A stretch of 58,442 bases of DNA, from the NCBI RefSeq assembly GCF_000521805.1, contig NZ_JAMB01000016.1:1-58442 (forward strand), read 5' to 3'. The DNA is from Marinomonas ushuaiensis DSM 15871 (lineage in GTDB: Bacteria; Pseudomonadota; Gammaproteobacteria; Pseudomonadales; Marinomonadaceae). The translations under genes were made by a program, and so were the position numbers. Positions 53,874-58,442 of this stretch are shown here, piece by piece. Under the pieces are notes generated by a model. It was not told the origin of the DNA and did no database searches. It saw only the letters and a program-made list of their open reading frames with translations. Within the stretch, counting starts at the first letter, position 1. The number at the start of each line of letters is the position of its first letter.

Positions 53874-55085
53874 ATGGCCAGTGTCAGCGTTCGAAAAGAA
53901 ACAAATACCTTGTATTTAGATTTCCGTTATATGGGGAAACGTTGTCGTGAACAAACCAGTTTCAAAGCAACAATTGCTAATAAGCGTAAAATGGAAAAGC
54001 TACTCACTACGATTGAAGCAGAAATTATGGCAGGTACATTTCGCTACGTTAAACATTTTCCAGAGAGCCGTTTAGCTAAGAATTTTAGCGATAATGAATT
54101 AGAGCTTCACCAGCCAGAAGAATGGTCAGAGCGTCAAAACCAAGTCTATGTCCCAACATTTAAAGAATTTATCCATTCTTGGTTTGAGTACCAAAAAATA
54201 GCATGGCGTAAGTCCCACATAGCAAATATTGAAAGCATGATCAATAAACACTTCTTGCCATACTTCGGTGAAATGGAGATCAACAACATCACTCGTAATG
54301 ACATTCTAAAATTTCGTTCAGTCCTCGCCAAAGTACCGGGACGAAATGGTAGAACCAGTATCACTAATAATCGCATTAATAAGATCATGGATCCGTTAAA
54401 GCGCATATTTGAGGATGCTGCTGAAGAATTTAACTTTATCACACCCTATATTCGCATCAAACCATTGAAAATAATCAAATCTGATGTTCAGCCGTTCACT
54501 ATTAAAGAAGTAAATAGGCTACTAGAGTCCGTTCGTGATGACTATAAAGATTACTTCTTGATACGCTTTTTTACTGGCATGAGAACTGGAGAAGTAGACG
54601 GATTAAAGTGGCGATATGTGGACTTCAACAAAAGAATTATCAAAGTCAGAGAAACAATCGTCGGTGGTGAAGAAGACATTACGAAAACAGATTCTTCCAT
54701 TCGAGACATTCAAATGAGTCAGCCAGTTTACGACGCATTTCTAAGACAAAAAGCACACACAGCTCGTTTCGGAAAATTCGTTTTTTGCAATCGCGAGGGC
54801 AAAGCACTAAACCACAACAATGTAACAAAGCGTGTTTGGTATCCTCTCCTAGCTAAATTAAGACTAGAGAAAAGGCGTCCGTACCAAACGAGACACACAG
54901 CCGCAACATTATGGCTTGCTGCTGGCGAATCCCCTGAATGGATAGCACATCAGATGGGACATTCAAATACTGAGATGCTATTTCGTGTTTACTCTCGATA
55001 TGTGCCAAATCTTACCCGAATGGATGGCAGTGCAATGGATAAACTACTTGATCATAACCTGGAGATTCGATATGCAGCATACTAA
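53874..55085 (+). CDS. Phage-type tyrosine integrase
   Basis: 403 residues. The N-terminal arm-binding domain is of the DUF3596 type (VSVRKETNTLYLDFRYMGKR). A core-binding domain follows (about 94-200), then the catalytic domain: R237 (FFTGMRTGE), K271, YQTRHT with R340 and H341 (the usual first His is Tyr, common in this subgroup), H363 (QMGHS) and nucleophile Y373 (RVYSRY). It catalyses site-specific integration and excision. It lies 3.4 kb inside the right terminal repeat, which supports the window being its element. Confidence 0.93.
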   Translation: MASVSVRKETNTLYLDFRYMGKRCREQTSFKATIANKRKMEKLLTTIEAEIMAGTFRYVKHFPESRLAKNFSDNELELHQPEEWSERQNQVYVPTFKEFIHSWFEYQKIAWRKSHIANIESMINKHFLPYFGEMEINNITRNDILKFRSVLAKVPGRNGRTSITNNRINKIMDPLKRIFEDAAEEFNFITPYIRIKPLKIIKSDVQPFTIKEVNRLLESVRDDYKDYFLIRFFTGMRTGEVDGLKWRYVDFNKRIIKVRETIVGGEEDITKTDSSIRDIQMSQPVYDAFLRQKAHTARFGKFVFCNREGKALNHNNVTKRVWYPLLAKLRLEKRRPYQTRHTAATLWLAAGESPEWIAHQMGHSNTEMLFRVYSRYVPNLTRMDGSAMDKLLDHNLEIRYAAY

Positions 55086-55713
55086 CCCAAAATCAGCAAT
55101 CCAACCTAAACTCGAAGCTGTTGAAAATTTTGTACGCTTCAAAGGGTGTTATTTTTTAACTCAAGTTAAAAACGTGCTATCCAATAACACTACAATGGAA
55201 AGAGTTGCCGTCTTTCAGGAAATTGATGGTACTGACCAGTTAAACGTTAGACTTTTAGGTAACCACTTTCTTTGTTTAGAAAAGTATATAAACGATTATG
55301 TCGACATTGAGGTAGCAATAAAACGCTATAAACGAGGTCACTTCTTTTATCTAGCTTGGTATGAACCAGTTATAAGAAAGCCGAATATGCAACCATTAGC
55401 ATATATATTAGAGGAAATAGCGAAAGAGGACATAAAAAATATCACGCTAAAGATAGAGAATCAGGTATCTCATATAAATACAGGCAAGCTAAGAAAGCTT
55501 TGTATGGCAATGATAAAATCATATGAATACTCACTAGCTGAACTAAAAAAAATCATCAGAGTACAACCTGAATTGAGCGACTTAGATTTCTTTTTGACAC
55601 TCGTTGAAATTAGGTTCTCTAAAGATGATATCGGAGTTATGGGGAAATTTATAATTTCTTTAAAAGATAAAACAATATACAACGCTTGGGAGAATAAAAA
55701 TCTAGGTATTTGA
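55072..55713 (+). CDS. Unknown protein downstream of the integrase
   Basis: 213 residues from the ATG at 55072, which overlaps the integrase end by 14 bp; the frame is open further back inside the integrase. No family is recognised. The first half looks like a beta-rich small domain (RFKGCYFLTQVKNVL, RLLGNHFLCLEKYIND). The second is helical and Lys-rich (KITLK... to ISLKDKTIYNAW). The overlap suggests co-expression with the integrase. It could be an accessory phage or island gene. Confidence 0.65.
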   Translation: MQHTNPKSAIQPKLEAVENFVRFKGCYFLTQVKNVLSNNTTMERVAVFQEIDGTDQLNVRLLGNHFLCLEKYINDYVDIEVAIKRYKRGHFFYLAWYEPVIRKPNMQPLAYILEEIAKEDIKNITLKIENQVSHINTGKLRKLCMAMIKSYEYSLAELKKIIRVQPELSDLDFFLTLVEIRFSKDDIGVMGKFIISLKDKTIYNAWENKNLGI

Positions 55714-55772
55714 GACTAAAACATCAATAAGTATTCTCAAAACAAGTGTACCTATTGAACATTATCAACCTT

Positions 55773-55812
55773 AAACAGTGACACTTCAAACAAGAAGCGT
55801 CACTGTTTTTTT
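55773..55812. terminator. Terminator after the integrase unit
   Basis: A 10-bp stem AAACAGTGAC/GTCACTGTTT is extended by four more pairs past one mismatch, with a 6-base loop and a T tract. It stands between convergent units (integrase side and umuC). Confidence 0.9.
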
Positions 55813-55985
55813 AGGGTCTTTTCTCTTAAAGCCATCATTATCACCTTAAGCTATTGTAGACTTTTTCATTAATGACCTGATGTAATGATATTTAGGAGAT
55901 TTATCACTCATTGAGTATTTATCAATAAATAATTGCCGTTTGATGCTTCTAACTCATACTTCATTTCTATTTTCTACACTTTGAA

Positions 55986-57257
55986 TCAGAAAATCTTTGG
56001 AATTTCCTCCCACCTAGTCGTGTACGCTGGTGAGAGATGTTCACGTTTCATTGACCATTGCGGTGACACACCTTGAGATGCAAAAAAGACGTTTCCAAGT
56101 CCACTGTGGTTGATTTGATCCACAACTGCCATTAATGCTTTTGAGTTAACTTTATTAGCTGAAGGCCTAAATAAATCTTCTTGAAAAGTGCCGTACTCAT
56201 AGAAGTCGGCCAGCATCACGCCAGCCTTGGCGTAACGGTATCCTGCTTTATAAATCCGATTGAACATTACGTTAATAACTTCTAATAAGTCGCGGGTGTC
56301 ATCAGTTGGATTGGGAAGCTCTACAGAAAGGCTTTGTGAGTAATGTGGTTCATTTGGAATAAAAGGACTGGTGCGAATAAATACGCTCACCACACGACAA
56401 AGACGTTTTTCTCTTCTTAACTTTTCAGCTGCACGAGTGGTGTATTTAGCGATAGCTTCTCGTAATTGCTGCTTATCTGTCACTTTATAGCCAAATGATC
56501 TGCTGCAAATAATCTGTTGTTTGGTTGGCGTTACTAGTTCCAAGTCCAAACACGACACACCGTTCAATTCACGCACTGTTCGCTCAAGTACAACTGAGAA
56601 TTCACTTCGTATATCTTTCGGGCTTGTATTCGCTAAGTCAAGCGCAGTATGAACCCCCCTCGCCTTTAGTTTTTCTGTAGTTCGACGGCCAACACCCCAA
56701 ACATCACCGACATCAACTAAGGCCATCAAACGTTTTTGTCTATCTGGCGCCATCAAATCAACCACACCACCTGTCGCGGGGTACTTCTTCGCGGCATGAT
56801 TCGCTAACTTTGCCAGTGTCTTCGTTGGCGCGATGCCAACACCTACCGTAATGCCCGTCCATTGATCGACCTTAGCTTTTACTCGTTTACCAAACGCAAG
56901 CAGATCCATCACATGATCAACACCGGTTAAATCCATAAAAGCCTCATCGATAGAATATACCTCTAGTTGCGGTGCTTCTTCTTCCAAAATCGTCATAACA
57001 CGATTAGATAAATCTGCGTATAGCGCATAGTTCGATGAAAAACACACAATACCATGTTGCTTTATCTCGTCCTGAATTTGAAATAACGGCACGCCCATCT
57101 TAATACCTAGGGCTTTTACTTCTTTGGAACGTGCGACAATACAGCCATCATTATTCGACAAAACTGCAACAGGCGTGTTTTTTAAATCTGGTCGGAATAA
57201 CTTCTCGCAACTCGCGTAGAAATTATTGCAATCGACCAAAGCAAAAACAGCTCTCAT
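55986..57257 (-). CDS. umuC: Translesion DNA polymerase V catalytic subunit UmuC
   Basis: 423 residues, standard for UmuC. Y-family polymerase motifs are intact: ALVDCNNFYASCEK (D9), the palm YSIDEAFMDL (D104, E105), and the helix-hairpin-helix region VGDVWGVGRRTTEKL. With cleaved UmuD it copies damaged DNA at the cost of mutation. It overlaps umuD by 4 bp, so the two form one SOS operon. Mobile elements often carry such mutasome genes. Confidence 0.95.
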   Translation of the reverse strand: MRAVFALVDCNNFYASCEKLFRPDLKNTPVAVLSNNDGCIVARSKEVKALGIKMGVPLFQIQDEIKQHGIVCFSSNYALYADLSNRVMTILEEEAPQLEVYSIDEAFMDLTGVDHVMDLLAFGKRVKAKVDQWTGITVGVGIAPTKTLAKLANHAAKKYPATGGVVDLMAPDRQKRLMALVDVGDVWGVGRRTTEKLKARGVHTALDLANTSPKDIRSEFSVVLERTVRELNGVSCLDLELVTPTKQQIICSRSFGYKVTDKQQLREAIAKYTTRAAEKLRREKRLCRVVSVFIRTSPFIPNEPHYSQSLSVELPNPTDDTRDLLEVINVMFNRIYKAGYRYAKAGVMLADFYEYGTFQEDLFRPSANKVNSKALMAVVDQINHSGLGNVFFASQGVSPQWSMKREHLSPAYTTRWEEIPKIF

Positions 57258-57715
57258 CCACCGCGCTCGTACTTACGAACTACACCAGTGACCACCCCGA
57301 AAATATCCAACTCGGACTCTTCAGTAATATGAATAGCCTTGTAGGCTTTATTCTTCGGACGAAGCAGTACGTTGGGAGTTAGCTCCAGCATTTTCACCGT
57401 CATTTCTCCATGGATACAGGCAATCACAATATCCCCATGACGCGCGGTTAACGAACGATCTACGACCAACACATCATTTGAATAAATACCCACACCAATC
57501 ATAGAATCACCCAGAGCGCGCACATAAAAGGTCGCGCTTGGATGAGCCACACAGAACTCATTTAAGTCTAAGGACTTTTCAACAAAGTCTTGAGCAGGCG
57601 AAGGAAAACCCGCCGATACCGAATCCACATACAAAGGGATTCGCACACTATTGGCCGCGATAAACATCGCTGACTCGGACACACCAAGATACGTCACACG
57701 CATGATTAACACCAC
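57254..57715 (-). CDS. umuD: UmuD, self-cleaving subunit of DNA polymerase V
   Basis: 153 residues at most; the second Met (57703) gives 149, nearer the usual length. The cleavage site is SAG-FPSPAQDF (A35/G36). The Ser/Lys dyad is S71 in GDSMIG and K108 in GEMTVKML. RecA-bound DNA triggers its self-cleavage to UmuD', which joins UmuC. The SOS box lies directly upstream. Confidence 0.95.
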   Translation of the reverse strand: MVLIMRVTYLGVSESAMFIAANSVRIPLYVDSVSAGFPSPAQDFVEKSLDLNEFCVAHPSATFYVRALGDSMIGVGIYSNDVLVVDRSLTARHGDIVIACIHGEMTVKMLELTPNVLLRPKNKAYKAIHITEESELDIFGVVTGVVRKYERGG

Positions 57716-57719
57716 TATA

Positions 57720-57735
57720 CTGTATATTTATACAG
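57720..57735 (-). promoter_or_regulatory. SOS (LexA) box of umuDC
   Basis: CTGTATATTTATACAG is a perfect CTGT-N8-ACAG palindrome. It lies 4 bp before the longer umuD start and 16 bp before the alternative start, so LexA binding would block transcription. Confidence 0.93.
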
Positions 57736-57740
57736 TATAG

Positions 57741-58400
57741 TTTCAAATTGCAAAAATGACCAAGTGATTTTTTGTAAGAGACAGCTTTTCAGATTTTAAG
57801 TTATGAAATTGAGTAGAAGCACCATCCTCGAATCAATCTAAGTTCAACCCTATAACGTCCAGAGTAAAAGCTTGAAAGAGCGGATACCTAACTTAAATAG
57901 ATAAAGCCTGAGTGACTATACTCTAGTGAGAGGTTAGCCCTCCAAAATACTGACACCATTACTAAAATTGACAACCCCTACCCAACGCTATTGGCAGAGA
58001 ACTCTTTAATTAGTCAGAACTTTAGAGTTAATGAGTCCAAATGAACGGATACGCAAAAAGATTACATGAGATTAATTTAGAAGAAAGAGAACAAGAGCCT
58101 TTATATATTTCATGTTAGACAACCTGGTCACAAGAGCTCTATGCAAATATTCTGGCTGACAGATTTACATCAACCCAAATTATCATTGAAATACAAAAAG
58201 TTAGAGAAATATAAAAATCTGAAATAAAGACTAATTAAATCAATTAATAGTTTTTTTGGTCTCACAATAATGTGACCACGTGATTAGCGATACCTCATAA
58301 TACCGAGACTACCTCTAAGCTCACAGCTTCCTCATTTAATGTCAATTAAAGTCAAAAACTGACAATTTATTTGCAAATGTTTTTAGGTGAAAATAAACGT
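57741..58400. other. 660-bp right flank without a recognised gene
   Basis: No supported gene. A 25-codon open frame at 58041-58118 (MNGYAKRLHEINLEEREQEP and on) has a plausible composition but no good ribosome site, and may be a gene remnant. A variant of the terminal motif (CTGGTCACAAG) occurs at 58124-58134. Confidence 0.5.
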
Positions 58401-58422
58401 TTTGGTCACAGTTTGGTCACAG
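58401..58422 (+). repeat. Tandem 11-bp TTTGGTCACAG repeats at the right end
   Basis: TTTGGTCACAG occurs twice head to tail (58401-58411 and 58412-58422). The second runs into the right terminal repeat. TTTGGTCACA also occurs inverted at 467-476 and 625-634 near the left end. Short direct repeats next to att cores are typical arm-type binding sites of integrases; that role is inferred. Confidence 0.65.
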
Positions 58423-58442
58423 ATTCGCCACATTGAATTTTA
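58413..58442. repeat. Right copy of 30-bp terminal direct repeat (candidate att site)
   Basis: Identical to positions 1-30 in the same orientation. Together with the nearby integrase, tandem 11-bp repeats and excisionase, it is the best candidate for the right junction of an integrated element of about 58.4 kb. Confidence 0.7.

Noticed and set aside
58401..58422. Tandem TTTGGTCACAG repeats as the start of a CRISPR or iteron origin
   Set aside because: There are only two full copies with no spacers, no cas genes and no replication gene. Integrase arm sites fit better.

Overview
The window looks like chromosomal accessory DNA from a marine gammaproteobacterium, most like Marinomonas and its relatives. 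This rests on the AT-rich sequence, the initiator tRNA genes, a DddP-type DMSP lyase beside a BCCT transporter, and the overall gene style; no taxonomic marker was tested. The first 30 bases are repeated exactly as the last 30, so the window may be one whole integrated element between its att repeats.

Layout. (1) 1-1344: three intact initiator tRNA-fMet genes in tandem on the minus strand, with a decayed copy on each side. (2) 1345-11690: a LacI-type regulator diverging from a nine-gene set: periplasmic binding protein, ABC ATPase, two permeases, SMP-30 lactonase, then LtnD/OtnK/OtnC/OtnI-like enzymes. Together these would import a four-carbon sugar acid or its lactone and convert it to dihydroxyacetone phosphate. 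Two operator copies sit on the operon promoter. (3) 11797-12388 and 21466-22555: insertion-sequence remnants. Two inverted IS5-type copies flank a block (12595-21313) with an aspartase/fumarase-family enzyme, an aldehyde dehydrogenase, an aldo/keto reductase, the DMSP lyase DddP, a BCCT transporter and a LysR regulator. (4) 22573-30157: a secreted HNH nuclease, a YdaS/Cro-like small protein, and a two-gene unit of an unknown 336-residue protein and a 1792-residue tyrosine recombinase, with a LexA-type box in front. (5) 30719-52406: an eleven-gene minus-strand operon, a type I BREX system (BrxA, BrxB, BrxC, PglX, PglZ, BrxL) carrying inserted genes: RecQ-phosphoribosyltransferase fusion, DprA-like protein, McrB, McrC, and a membrane protein with a nuclease-like motif. 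(6) 52720-58442: a YqiA-like esterase, a phage-type repressor/excisionase/integrase module with two palindromic operators, a hypothetical gene, and SOS-regulated umuDC, ending at the right repeat.

The most novel-looking item is the giant recombinase. It contains three tyrosine-recombinase-like segments, and only the third has the full R-H-R-H-Y set. It is paired with an acidic partner and placed under a LexA-type site next to a BREX operon. Second are the BREX accessory genes: a RecQ-PRTase/DprA pair that recalls ShosTA, an embedded McrBC, and a membrane-anchored QxK nuclease candidate. All functional calls come from reading motifs and remembered family features; no searches were run.
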